Made by a program: the position numbers and the translations under genes
Origin: Syntrophorhabdaceae bacterium
Lineage (GTDB): Bacteria; Desulfobacterota; Syntrophorhabdia; Syntrophorhabdales; Syntrophorhabdaceae
NCBI GenBank assembly: GCA_026415675.1
Contig: JAOAGQ010000020.1
Coordinates: 25,783 to 89,782, forward strand
Reading direction: 5' to 3'
DNA length: 64,000 nt
The notes under the pieces: generated by a model
Seen by the model: the letters and a program-made list of their open reading frames with translations, nothing else
Told to the model about the DNA's origin: nothing
The model's database searches: none
Shown: positions 16,613 to 25,015 of the stretch, piece after piece
Layout of the letters: the number at the start of each line of letters is the position of its first letter
How positions within the stretch are numbered: position 1 is the stretch's first letter

Positions 16613-17565
16613 GTATAGAGGCACTAAAAGAGACCATAGGTAAAGTATTAAAAGATGTGGATGTGGTGATCGCATACAAAGAGGGCTTTGATGCCCTCCA
16701 TAGTACACCCCATTTTATAACATCCCCGGAACAGATAGATAAGATGATCTGGAATCCTCTATGTGTACACAACCTTACCACCTACCTCCCTTCAATGAAA
16801 AATAAGAAGGTCGGGGTCGTGGTGAAAGGGTGTGATAGCAGAACGATCATACAATTCATCCAGGAAGGTCTGATCGAGAGGGGCAAGGTAGTCGTAATAG
16901 GTATACCGTGCAAAGGGGTAATAAGCGTTGCCAAGGTATTAAAAGCGATTGACCATAAACCGATCGAAAATATCTCTTTCAGCGATAATGGGGACATAAC
17001 CATCACATCAGAGGGAGAAAAAAAGGTCTTATCGTTGAATGATGTATCCCCTGATAAGTGTACCACCTGCCAGTACCCTACCCCTTTGATATACGACCAT
17101 CTCATCGGAGAAGAGATAAAGACGGAAAAACCTGCTGAGAGCGTCTACGGAGACATCAGAGAGTTTGAAAAATTGAGTCTCGAAGAGAGGCTAAAATACT
17201 GGCAGGGAGAATTCGATCGTTGTATCCGGTGTTATGCCTGCCGTAACGCATGTCCCATGTGTGTATGCCAGGATAGCTGTATTGCGGAAACAAGGGATCC
17301 CCACTGGATAAGCCAGAGGTTAAACCTCACCGAGAAGTTCATGTTCCACATGATCCATGCGTTACATCTCGCAGGGAGGTGTGTAGAGTGTGGTGAATGT
17401 GAAAGGGTATGTCCTATGGGAATACCAGTAAATAAACTCAAGAGAAAGATAAACCTCGATATGAAGGAACTCTTTGACTACGAACCAGGTGTTAAACTGG
17501 ATGAAAAGCCCCCCATGTTCGTCTTCAACGTGGAAGAGGCGAAGATAAAGGAGCATAAGATTTGA
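16609..17565 (+). CDS. floxC: FloxC-like iron-sulfur protein (FrhB-related)
   Basis: 318-residue subunit. The N-terminal 150 residues resemble the FrhB/FdhB fold (VGVVVKGCDSRTIIQFIQEG, VVVIGIPCKGV); then come cysteine clusters CTTCQYP, CIRCYACRNACPMCVCQDSC and CVECGECERVCPMGIP, the last pair forming an HdrC-like ferredoxin. In the Flox complex this subunit links the NADH-oxidising part to HdrA. It starts with TTG at 16609 in TTGA overlap with floxD and has AAGGAGG 6 bases upstream, which fixes the start in spite of the rare codon. Confidence 0.85.
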   Translation: MSIEALKETIGKVLKDVDVVIAYKEGFDALHSTPHFITSPEQIDKMIWNPLCVHNLTTYLPSMKNKKVGVVVKGCDSRTIIQFIQEGLIERGKVVVIGIPCKGVISVAKVLKAIDHKPIENISFSDNGDITITSEGEKKVLSLNDVSPDKCTTCQYPTPLIYDHLIGEEIKTEKPAESVYGDIREFEKLSLEERLKYWQGEFDRCIRCYACRNACPMCVCQDSCIAETRDPHWISQRLNLTEKFMFHMIHALHLAGRCVECGECERVCPMGIPVNKLKRKINLDMKELFDYEPGVKLDEKPPMFVFNVEEAKIKEHKI

Positions 17566-18620
17566 TGGCCCCTGCTGGTTTTCTTTCAAAAAAAAGGATG
17601 GAAGATTTCTTAAAGGAGATTGGAAAGGACGCATTAGTCCATGTACCTGTCCTCGAGGGGAATGTTGTGGTATTTAGGCCCTATGGCCAGAACCAAACGA
17701 TAAACCTTGAAAGACCCGCCAATGCCCCTCCGAAGGCCGTTATCTTCCCCCAGAGTGATACATTTTTTACCTTTCGCTTTATAAAAGACCCCCAAGACCC
17801 CAAAAAGGTATCCGTTGAGATAAATCCTCCTTCAGACTTTCCCGAGGCCATAATCTTCGGATGCCGTCCCTGTGACGCAAAAGGTTTTAAGATATACGAT
17901 AAGGTATATATAGAGGCAAATGGCCCTGATCCATACTATATGGGAAGAAGGGAGAAAACAACGATCATCACCCTCGCCTGCCCTGCCCCATCTGCCGGAT
18001 GCTTCTGTACCGCTTTAGGGGGCGGTCCTGCCGAAAAAGACGGGTCTGACATCCTGATGACCGACGTAGGGGAAGGTTTCTATCTGGAGCCTGTTACGGA
18101 AAAAGGGGATAAGCTTCTGAAGGCACAAGGGGTAGCTCAACTCATAGAGGACGGCGCCAAATACGGTCAAGAGGCGACAAAAAGACAGAAAGACACCCAC
18201 GATTCGGTAAAAAAACCATTTGAATCGATAAATTACAGAGATTTATCGAGAGACCTCTTCGATGATGACAGGTTCTGGGAAGAGATGGTCAGCAAATGTA
18301 TAAGTTGTGGGGCATGCACATACCTCTGTCCAACCTGTTATTGTTTCAATATAACGGACGAAAAGACCCTCGAACAGGGGGAGAGGCTTCGCAGCTGGGA
18401 TTCGTGTATGTTCAAACATTTTACCCTTGAGGCGAGCGGGCACAACCCGAGACCAACGAAGTTTAAGAGATACAAAAACAGGATAGGCCATAAGTTTTTA
18501 TGGTATCCTGAAAAATACGAGGAGATCATCGCATGCTGCGGCTGCGGTAGATGTATCAGATACTGCCCTGTTTCTGTAGACATAAGTGAAATCGTATCAA
18601 ACCTTAGAAAGACGGAGTAG
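17565..18620 (+). CDS. floxB: FloxB-like iron-sulfur protein (AsrA/hydrogenase beta-like)
   Basis: 351-residue protein similar to anaerobic sulfite reductase subunit A and to the beta subunit of NAD(P)-linked NiFe hydrogenases. The N-terminal region contains GCRPCDAKGF; the C-terminal third has two [4Fe-4S] motifs, CISCGACTYLCPTCYCFN and CCGCGRCIRYCP. It passes electrons from the FAD/NAD subunit FloxA to the rest of the complex. Start ATG at 17565 overlaps the floxC stop by one base and has AAGGAG upstream; a TTG one codon earlier is in frame but needless. Confidence 0.87.
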   Translation: MAPAGFLSKKRMEDFLKEIGKDALVHVPVLEGNVVVFRPYGQNQTINLERPANAPPKAVIFPQSDTFFTFRFIKDPQDPKKVSVEINPPSDFPEAIIFGCRPCDAKGFKIYDKVYIEANGPDPYYMGRREKTTIITLACPAPSAGCFCTALGGGPAEKDGSDILMTDVGEGFYLEPVTEKGDKLLKAQGVAQLIEDGAKYGQEATKRQKDTHDSVKKPFESINYRDLSRDLFDDDRFWEEMVSKCISCGACTYLCPTCYCFNITDEKTLEQGERLRSWDSCMFKHFTLEASGHNPRPTKFKRYKNRIGHKFLWYPEKYEEIIACCGCGRCIRYCPVSVDISEIVSNLRKTE

Positions 18621-18626
18621 CTGAAG

Positions 18627-19463
18627 ATGGATCAAATGAAGAACCCTTACCTCCCTGAACTCGCCACTGTTGTCAAAATCATAGATGAAACACCCAATAT
18701 AAAATCCCTTCAGGTGGTCTTCAACGATCCTGAGAAGATGAAGAACTTCCGTTTTGAACCGGGTCAGGTGGGACAGTTATCCATATTCGGGGTTGGCGAA
18801 TCTACCTTTGTTATCAATTCACCCCCCACAAGGATGGATTATCTACAGTTCAGTGTCATGAAGGCAGGAGAGGTAACGGCAGCGATCCACGAACTCCACG
18901 AAGGGGATGTCATAGGGGTCAGGGCACCACTCGGTAACTGGTTCCCCTATAATGAAATGAAGGGAAAGAAGATACTCTTCATCGGTGGTGGTATCGGTCT
19001 TGCCCCACTTAGGACTCTTATACTATATATGCTCGACAACAGGGCTGATTACGGGGATATTACGATTATATACGGTTCAAGAACACCCCCTGATCTCTGC
19101 TATAAATACGATTTAGAAGACTGGGCATCAAGGAAGGATGTGGAACTGATACTCACCGTTGATAATGAGTATCCAGGATGGGATAAGAGGACAGGTTTTG
19201 TCCCTACCGTGCTAAACGAAGTGGCCCCATCTCCGGAAAATACGATAGCGATCACATGTGGGCCCCCCATCATGATAAAATTCGTATTACAGAATCTGGC
19301 TAAACTCAACTTCAATGATGACCACATCATAACGACCCTGGAAGCAAGGATGAAATGCGGTATAGGTATTTGTGGAAGGTGCAACATAGGCACTAATTAT
19401 ATCTGCAAGGATGGACCGGTATTCTCTCTTGCCAAACTGAAGGCTCTTCGGGCAGAGATATAG
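18627..19463 (+). CDS. floxA: FloxA-like FAD/NAD(P)H-binding subunit (HydG/AsrB family)
   Basis: 278-residue flavoprotein of the ferredoxin-NADP reductase type. Order: FAD-binding beta barrel with RFEPGQVGQLSIFGVGESTF and FVINSPP; NAD(P) domain with FIGGGIGLAPLRTLI and YGSRTPPDL; C-terminal [2Fe-2S] ligands MKCGIGICGRCN and ICKDGPVF. In the Flox-Hdr complex it oxidises NADH. It is the last gene of the seven; six bases separate it from floxB. The full set gives a route NADH - FloxA - FloxB - FloxC/D - HdrA - (ferredoxin and HdrBC). Confidence 0.9.
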   Translation: MDQMKNPYLPELATVVKIIDETPNIKSLQVVFNDPEKMKNFRFEPGQVGQLSIFGVGESTFVINSPPTRMDYLQFSVMKAGEVTAAIHELHEGDVIGVRAPLGNWFPYNEMKGKKILFIGGGIGLAPLRTLILYMLDNRADYGDITIIYGSRTPPDLCYKYDLEDWASRKDVELILTVDNEYPGWDKRTGFVPTVLNEVAPSPENTIAITCGPPIMIKFVLQNLAKLNFNDDHIITTLEARMKCGIGICGRCNIGTNYICKDGPVFSLAKLKALRAEI

Positions 19464-19485
19464 AATTTTATCAAACCACAAAAAA

Positions 19486-19812
19486 ATGGCAGATGACATC
19501 AAAAAACCGTTATTAAAGGTTTTTGTTGATAAGGATGTTATAAACCTGATGCCAGAATTTCTTGAGAACAGGGTCAAGGATATAAGTAGAATAAAAAGGG
19601 CCCTCGAAAGGGGAGACTTCAATTCCATAAGTTCAATAGGTCATAATATGAAAGGTAGTGGAGGTAGTTACGGCCTCACCATGATATCTGAACTGGGAAA
19701 GCAGATTGAAGTGGCGGCATCACAGAGAGATGTTGAGGCGATAAAATGGCTCACGGAAAAATTGAGTACCTATCTAAACACCATTGAAATCTTAGAAAAA
19801 AACGATAGTTGA
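19486..19812 (+). CDS. HPt (histidine phosphotransfer) domain protein
   Basis: 108-residue single-domain protein with the HPt signature IGHNMKGSGGSYG around His53, the residue that would carry phosphate between response-regulator receivers in a phosphorelay. The rest is a four-helix bundle (EFLENRVKDISRIKRALERG before the site). It lies 22 bases after floxA and may be read through from the Flox operon. No kinase or regulator is nearby. Confidence 0.82.
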   Translation: MADDIKKPLLKVFVDKDVINLMPEFLENRVKDISRIKRALERGDFNSISSIGHNMKGSGGSYGLTMISELGKQIEVAASQRDVEAIKWLTEKLSTYLNTIEILEKNDS

Positions 19813-19895
19813 CCACCGTAGTAGGATAGGCGATAAAGACCTTCTCTTTGGCGTTTAAACCTTAAAAGATGGAGACAATAAATTTTTATGTTTTG

Positions 19896-19924
19896 TTGAC
19901 AACCTCATATTAGTGTATTATTTT
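19896..19924 (+). promoter_or_regulatory. Promoter of the desulfoferrodoxin-rubrerythrin pair
   Basis: TTGACA at 19896-19901, 17-base spacer, TATTTT at 19919-19924. AGGAGG at 19951-19956 follows and decides the start of the next gene. Confidence 0.6.
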
Positions 19925-19962
19925 CATAAAACAGACAAAAATTATAAAAAAGGAGGATGGTT

Positions 19963-20337
19963 ATGGCAGAGAGATTTGAAGTATACAAGTGTGATATATG
20001 CGGAAATATTGTTGAGGTTCTAAATGGTGGAAAGGGTCAGATGTCCTGTTGCAATCAGCCGATGACCCTCTTAAAGGAAAACACGGTGGATGCATCCCTT
20101 GAAAAACATGTACCGGTTATAGAAAAGACTTTAGATGGTATCAAGGTGAAGGTCGGCTCTGTACCCCATCCTATGGAGGAGAAACATTACATCCAGTGGA
20201 TCGAGGTTATCGCTGATGGTAAGGCCTACCATAGATTTCTATCCCCAGGGGAGGTTCCGGAGGCATTCTTTTCGATAAAAGAAGAAAATGTTACTGCAAG
20301 AGAGTACTGCAATCTCCATGGCCTATGGAAGGCATAA
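19963..20337 (+). CDS. dfx: Desulfoferrodoxin (2Fe superoxide reductase)
   Basis: 124-residue superoxide reductase for oxygen defence in anaerobes. N-terminal desulforedoxin domain: Cys10, Cys13, Cys29, Cys30 in CDICG and MSCCNQPM. C-terminal catalytic domain: histidines in EKHVPVIE and [13 protein letters not shown] and the final CNLHGLW, which supply the His4Cys iron site. Start chosen at 19963: AGGAGG at 19951-19956 leaves six bases, whereas the ATG at 19957 abuts it. Forms a pair with rubrerythrin 37 bases downstream. Confidence 0.95.
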   Translation: MAERFEVYKCDICGNIVEVLNGGKGQMSCCNQPMTLLKENTVDASLEKHVPVIEKTLDGIKVKVGSVPHPMEEKHYIQWIEVIADGKAYHRFLSPGEVPEAFFSIKEENVTAREYCNLHGLWKA

Positions 20338-20373
20338 CAATTTTGGGAATCAAGTATTTTACGGAGGTAAGAA

Positions 20374-20949
20374 ATGAAGAGTGTAAAGGGAACTGAGACG
20401 GAAAAAAATCTCCTCAAGGCATTCGCCGGCGAATCCCAGGCAAGAAACAGATACACCTACTTTGCCTCTCAGGCAAAGAAAGAGAATTTTGAACAGATCT
20501 CCTGGATATTCACCGATACGGCGGATAACGAAAAAGAACACGCTAAAAGGTTTTTCAAATTTCTCGAGGGTGGGGATGTGGAGATCACCGCCTCTTACCC
20601 CGCAGGGGTTATAGGGACAACCTTAGAAAATCTAAAGGCCGCTGCGGCAGGGGAAAATCTCGAATGGAGCACCCTCTACCCCGAATTTGCAAAGGTTGCC
20701 GATGAAGAGGGTTTCCCTGAGATAGCGCAAGTCTTCAGGGAAGTCGCAAAGGTGGAAGTGGAGCACGAGAAGAGATACCTGAAGCTACTTAAAAACGTAG
20801 AAACAGGTACTGTATTCAAAAAGGAGAGTGTGGTAAAATGGCACTGCCGTAACTGTGGATATATATACGAAGGAACGGAGGCCCCCATTGAGTGTCCTGC
20901 ATGCGCCCATCCCCAATCCTATTATGAACTGATGGCGGAAAACTACTGA
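20374..20949 (+). CDS. rbr: Rubrerythrin
   Basis: 191-residue di-iron peroxidase that reduces hydrogen peroxide in the cytosol. Residues 1-150: ferritin-like four-helix bundle with glutamate ligands in [28 protein letters not shown] and [12 protein letters not shown]. Residues 153-185: rubredoxin domain with [10 protein letters not shown] and CPACAHP. GGAGG 7-8 bases before the ATG. It completes the superoxide-to-water route with the dfx product. Confidence 0.96.
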   Translation: MKSVKGTETEKNLLKAFAGESQARNRYTYFASQAKKENFEQISWIFTDTADNEKEHAKRFFKFLEGGDVEITASYPAGVIGTTLENLKAAAAGENLEWSTLYPEFAKVADEEGFPEIAQVFREVAKVEVEHEKRYLKLLKNVETGTVFKKESVVKWHCRNCGYIYEGTEAPIECPACAHPQSYYELMAENY

Positions 20950-20960
20950 AAAGAGAAAAA

Positions 20961-21000
20961 ATGGGATAACCTCATTTTCCTTGACATGGGGTTATCCCAT
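20961..21000. repeat. Perfect 11-base inverted repeat after rubrerythrin
   Basis: ATGGGATAACC (20961-20971) and GGTTATCCCAT (20990-21000) are exactly complementary around an 18-base loop. On the plus strand no T-run follows, so it is a weak terminator at best; it could fold in RNA or be an operator for the next gene. A TTGACA lies in the loop. Confidence 0.55.
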
Positions 21001-21020
21001 CTGTTAGTTTTCAGTTTGCC

Positions 21021-21641
21021 GTGGAAAAAGAACAGATTAAAAAGATATACAGTCGATATTCATCGGTGTATGACTTCGTCTTTTCCCAGTTGTTTCTACC
21101 CCGAATAAAACTGGGCATAGAAAAGATAGGGATAAAAAAGGGGGACAGGATCATCGAAATAGGGATTGGGACAGGCATATCCCTATCCCTCTATCCCGAT
21201 TTCTGTAATGTTGTAGGTATCGATATAACGAGAAAAATGCTTTCAAAGGCCAAGGCCAAAAAGGAAAAATTGAAACTCGGTAAGGTTCATCTCTTTGAGA
21301 TGGATGCAGAAAATCTTACGTTTAATGATAACAGTTTTGACCATGCATTGATGCCCTTTGTAATAAGTGTTGTCCCTAACCTTGAGAAGGTTATGTCAGA
21401 GGTTAAAAGGGTAACGAAAAATAATGGCAAAATCGTTATTATAAACCACCTCTGCAGTCAGAATCCCCTCCTTTCCAGGTTTGAGAAATTCATCACGCCC
21501 TTATCCATGAGACTCGGGTGGAGGTCCGATATTTCCCTCAACGTTCTCTCTAACCATTGTAAGATCCATATTAAAGAGGTAACCAAAAAGACCCCTTTTG
21601 ATCCTTGGTATATAATAAATGCGGTGAATATCAAGGAGTGA
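21021..21641 (+). CDS. SAM-dependent class I methyltransferase (PmtA-like)
   Basis: 206-residue methyltransferase with the SAM-binding motif RIIEIGIGTGISLSLYP, the acidic VVGIDITRKML strand, MDAENLTFNDNSFDHA and the HLCSQNP post-core region. The opening IKKIYSRYSSVYDFVFSQLF is reminiscent of phosphatidylethanolamine N-methyltransferases (PmtA) and ubiquinone/menaquinone methyltransferases; the substrate is not certain. Starts with GTG at 21021; no ribosome site is visible upstream, so the start or a leaderless mRNA is open. Same strand as the nitrilase-like gene 20 bases on. Confidence 0.8.
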   Translation: MEKEQIKKIYSRYSSVYDFVFSQLFLPRIKLGIEKIGIKKGDRIIEIGIGTGISLSLYPDFCNVVGIDITRKMLSKAKAKKEKLKLGKVHLFEMDAENLTFNDNSFDHALMPFVISVVPNLEKVMSEVKRVTKNNGKIVIINHLCSQNPLLSRFEKFITPLSMRLGWRSDISLNVLSNHCKIHIKEVTKKTPFDPWYIINAVNIKE

Positions 21642-21660
21642 ATAAAGCGGAAGGTTATCG

Positions 21661-22482
21661 ATGAGGATCGCAGGGATTCAGTTTGCCTGTTCAAAGGAAA
21701 AAAATATCAATATAGAAAAATCCTTAAAACTCGCTGATGTGGCGATCAAGGAAGGGGCAAAAATCATCTCCTTTCAGGAAATCTTTAACCTCCAGTGGTT
21801 TCCAAGAGATCGGTATGGCGATGTCTCTTCCCTTGCCGATGAAGTAAAGGGCGAAACCATCGGTATATTCAAAAGCAAGGCAAAAGTTTCAGAGGTCGTC
21901 TTTATACTGCCTGTCTTCGAAAGATACAAATCTAATTTTTATAACAGTACCTTTGTTATAGATGCCGATGGCGTTATAAAAGGTATATACAGAAAGATGC
22001 ACCTCCCCGATATCCCCTTTTTTGAGGAAAAATACTATTTTTCTCCTGGAAACACAGGATTTCCCGTATTCGAAACGAGATATGCCAAAATAGGGGTTCA
22101 ACACTCCTGGGATAACCTCTTCCCCGAAGGCTCAAGGATACTCGCCTTGAAGGGGGCGGAGATCATCTTTGCCCCAACGGCCTGTGCATTTAAAACCCAA
22201 CATATCTGGCAAACGGTGATTTCAGGGAATGCGATTGCAAACGGTCTCTTTATCATGAGGGTAAACAGGGTGGGGAGCGAGGAAGGGCTCGACTTCTACG
22301 GTATGAGTTTCTGTGTAAATCCCGAAGGGGAGATGGTAAGCGGGATTGCAGGGGCTTCGGATGGTATACTCCTCTCTGACATAAATTTCGATACGTTAAA
22401 GGACTTCAGACGGGAGTGGCCCCTATTCAAAGAGAGGAGACCTAAATCTTATAGAGAAATTATAAAGGAGACAAAATGGTAG
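21661..22482 (+). CDS. Nitrilase-fold protein with catalytic Cys replaced by Ser
   Basis: 273-residue member of the carbon-nitrogen hydrolase superfamily, closest in pattern to N-carbamoylputrescine amidases. The catalytic Glu (IISFQEIFN) and Lys (IYRKMHLPD) are there, and the strand that normally reads ICWDQWFPE reads QHSWDNLFPE: the nucleophilic Cys is Ser (codon TCC at about 22108). The protein is otherwise intact, including GAEIIFAPTA and the C-terminal sheet, so it is not a decaying gene. It may be a pseudoenzyme, a binding protein or a Ser-dependent variant. Overlaps the next small gene by 7 bases. Confidence 0.85.
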   Translation: MRIAGIQFACSKEKNINIEKSLKLADVAIKEGAKIISFQEIFNLQWFPRDRYGDVSSLADEVKGETIGIFKSKAKVSEVVFILPVFERYKSNFYNSTFVIDADGVIKGIYRKMHLPDIPFFEEKYYFSPGNTGFPVFETRYAKIGVQHSWDNLFPEGSRILALKGAEIIFAPTACAFKTQHIWQTVISGNAIANGLFIMRVNRVGSEEGLDFYGMSFCVNPEGEMVSGIAGASDGILLSDINFDTLKDFRREWPLFKERRPKSYREIIKETKW

Positions 22483-22649
22483 ACGAACCATCCCTTTGTA
22501 TCGTATGTGCGTGGAGGGAAAATTGCCAGAAAAGGTTTTTAAAGGCAAAAGAGACAAACTTAAGATGCCCTGATTTTACCAGAGATTTGACGATTAAGAG
22601 CACGGAGAGTTCTGATGATAAAAAAAAGGATAGCGGAGCTAATAAATGA
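22476..22649 (+). CDS. Small four-cysteine protein between nitrilase-like gene and argS
   Basis: 57-residue reading frame, ATG at 22476 with AAAGGAG 6 bases upstream, inside the end of the nitrilase-like gene, and running 35 bases into argS. The product opens MVDEPSLCIVCAWRENCQKR and has a fourth Cys in LRCPDFTRDL. The CxxC-x5-C-x13-CPDF pattern suggests a small zinc or Fe-S site; I believe similar short Cys proteins are widespread in anaerobic deltaproteobacteria, function unknown. The tail (after residue 40) is polar and forced by the argS overlap. Confidence 0.65.
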   Translation: MVDEPSLCIVCAWRENCQKRFLKAKETNLRCPDFTRDLTIKSTESSDDKKKDSGANK

Positions 22650-24312
22650 AGCCATTGAAGAATCTAAAAGAAAAGGGGATCTCCCCTCTGAACTGGAGAT
22701 AACACCGATCATCGAGATCCCCCGAGAAGAGGGCTTCGGAGACTATTCAACAAACGTAGCTTTTCAGCTTGCCCCAAAGCTCAGAAAAAGTCCACAGGAA
22801 ATAGCGACAAAGCTCAAAGATAGGCTTGAGGCTTACGGTATATGTAGCAGAATAGAGATAGCAGGAAAGGGTTTTATAAACTTTTACGTGAGAGAGGACA
22901 TATGGCGTAATGCCTTAGAGGATGTATGCTTAAAAGGGGTGGACAGCTTCCTCCCCGATATCGGGGATAACAGAAAGGTGCTGATCGAGTTTGTAAGTTC
23001 AAACCCAACAGGCCCCCTTCATATAGGACATGGGAGGGGTGCTGCTGTTGGTGATGTCCTATCGAATATACTGAAAGTTACAGGACACAAGGTTTTTAAG
23101 GAATACTACGTAAACGATGCAGGGAAACAGATAGAGACCCTCGGGGCATCCACATACGCCCGTCTCCTTGAGATGAAGGGGATCGAAACCCCCTTTGAAG
23201 CACATTTCTATCAGGGTTCATATGTAAAGGATATAGCGGCAGTTACGATCAAACAGGGGATACCGGTTCCAACAGAAAAAAAGGAGGCGATAAAATTTCT
23301 TGCCCGGTTTGCAAGCGATCTTGTCCTGGAAGGTATAAAGGATGACCTAATGGACTTTGGGGTGGTCTTCGACAACTATTTTAGGGAGTCTTCCCTCTAT
23401 ACAAATGGTTCTGTCGACGATACCCTTGAACTGCTGAAAGATAAGGGGTACACATACGAGAAAGATGGGGCGTTATGGTTCAAAACAAGTCTCTTCGAGA
23501 ACGATGAAGACAGGGTGCTTATCAAATCTGACGGTGAGAAGACCTATTTCGCCTCGGACATCTCCTATCACAGGGATAAATTCCTCCGCTCCTTCGACAC
23601 ATTAATAGATATATGGGGTTCAGACCATCATGGCTATATACCGAGGATGAAGGCGGCCGTACAGGCAATAGGGGGACGAAAAGAGGATTTAAAGATAGTC
23701 CTCATACAGTTTGTTACATTGATAAAGGATGGAAAACCCGTAGGGATGTCGACAAGATCAGGGCAGTTCACCACACTGAGAGAGGTGATTCAAGAGGTGG
23801 GGAAAGATGTGGCCCGTTTCTTCTTTCTCATGAGAAAGAGCGACGCCCACCTCGAATTTGACCTTGACCTCGCAAAGAAGACGACGAATGAAAACCCTGT
23901 CTACTATGTTCAGTATGCCCATGCGAGGATAGAGAGTATATTTAAGCATGCCGAAACCTATGGAATAGATATGGATTGGATAAGGGCTCAGGGGTCAAAC
24001 CTCGATTCGTTAGGGACTGGAGAAAAGATAGACCTTACCCCCCTCACCCAAAAAGAGGAGCTGGACCTGATCAAAGGTATTCTCCATTTTTACGATGTCC
24101 TTGAGGGAAGTGCAAAAAGCCTTGAACCACACAGGTTGACCTTCTACCTTATTGATCTTGTTGGAAAATTCCACAGTTACTATAATAGAACCCGGATATT
24201 GAAAAACGAAACCAACATGACCCTGGCGAGACTTACCCTTTTATCGATACTCAAAAAGGTGATCAAAAAGGGGCTTGACATACTCGGTGTATCCGCGCCG
24301 GAAGTTATGTAG
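22615..24312 (+). CDS. argS: Arginyl-tRNA synthetase
   Basis: 565-residue class I synthetase charging tRNA-Arg. N-terminal Add1 domain (1-100); catalytic domain with the HIGH motif as GPLHIGHGRGAA near residue 130, and the KMSKS loop reduced to VGMSTRSG, as is common in ArgRS; C-terminal helical anticodon-binding domain (about 440-565). ATG at 22615 overlaps the preceding small gene. Complete and of ordinary length. Confidence 0.96.
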   Translation: MIKKRIAELINEAIEESKRKGDLPSELEITPIIEIPREEGFGDYSTNVAFQLAPKLRKSPQEIATKLKDRLEAYGICSRIEIAGKGFINFYVREDIWRNALEDVCLKGVDSFLPDIGDNRKVLIEFVSSNPTGPLHIGHGRGAAVGDVLSNILKVTGHKVFKEYYVNDAGKQIETLGASTYARLLEMKGIETPFEAHFYQGSYVKDIAAVTIKQGIPVPTEKKEAIKFLARFASDLVLEGIKDDLMDFGVVFDNYFRESSLYTNGSVDDTLELLKDKGYTYEKDGALWFKTSLFENDEDRVLIKSDGEKTYFASDISYHRDKFLRSFDTLIDIWGSDHHGYIPRMKAAVQAIGGRKEDLKIVLIQFVTLIKDGKPVGMSTRSGQFTTLREVIQEVGKDVARFFFLMRKSDAHLEFDLDLAKKTTNENPVYYVQYAHARIESIFKHAETYGIDMDWIRAQGSNLDSLGTGEKIDLTPLTQKEELDLIKGILHFYDVLEGSAKSLEPHRLTFYLIDLVGKFHSYYNRTRILKNETNMTLARLTLLSILKKVIKKGLDILGVSAPEVM

Positions 24313-24345
24313 AACGAAAGAGAGGATGAGTAAAAGGGAGAAGAG

Positions 24346-24972
24346 ATGGAGAAGAAAGAGAAGAGTAAAACGAGAGAATATGTAGAATCATTCATAATCG
24401 CTGCCCTGATCGCACTCTTTGTAAGGAGTTTCTTCGTTCAGGCATTTAAAATACCGTCGAGTTCGATGGAACCCACACTCCTTGTAGGGGACCACCTCCT
24501 GGTAAATAGACTCAGCTATGTGGTCAAGGTCCCCTTCGTAGATTCTATTATCTTCACGATAGATACCCCAAAAAAAGACGATGTGATAGTCTTCCGCTAT
24601 CCCCAGGACCCCGATAAGGATTTTATAAAGAGGGTTATAGCCACAGAAGGGGATACGATAGAGATAAAAGACAAGGTGATTTACGTAAACGGTAAGAAGA
24701 TCGAAGACAGATGGGGTTATTACTCTGATTACAGTATCATCCCAGGAGATGTACAGCCAAGGGACAATTTCGGTCCCTACAAGGTACCAAAAGATTCATA
24801 TTTTGTGATGGGGGATAACAGAGACAGGAGTCTTGACAGCAGGTACTGGGGGGTTGTGAAGAAGGAACATCTCGTTGGCAAGGCCTTTATACTCTATTTT
24901 TCATGGAATAACAAGGCAGAGGACATACTCAACCATGTCCGGTGGAATAGGATCGGGAAGCTTATAAAATAA
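24346..24972 (+). CDS. lepB: Signal peptidase I
   Basis: 208-residue membrane-bound serine protease that removes signal peptides. One N-terminal membrane helix (about 13-32); Ser-Lys dyad: Ser in IPSSSMEPTL and Lys in DKDFIKRVIATEGD; boxes MGDNRDRSLDSRYWG (box E) and the VYVNGKKI strand are all visible. GGGAGAAGAG precedes the ATG. Single-helix form. Confidence 0.96.
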   Translation: MEKKEKSKTREYVESFIIAALIALFVRSFFVQAFKIPSSSMEPTLLVGDHLLVNRLSYVVKVPFVDSIIFTIDTPKKDDVIVFRYPQDPDKDFIKRVIATEGDTIEIKDKVIYVNGKKIEDRWGYYSDYSIIPGDVQPRDNFGPYKVPKDSYFVMGDNRDRSLDSRYWGVVKKEHLVGKAFILYFSWNNKAEDILNHVRWNRIGKLIK

Positions 24973-25015
24973 AAGGCAAATGGATTAAAGCCTTATAGTG
25001 TGGTATTATAAACGT

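Noticed and set aside
20981..21009. TTGACA in the loop of the inverted repeat as promoter of the methyltransferase gene
   Set aside because: At a 17-base spacer the -10 position reads TTAGTT, a poor match, so I do not call it a promoter.
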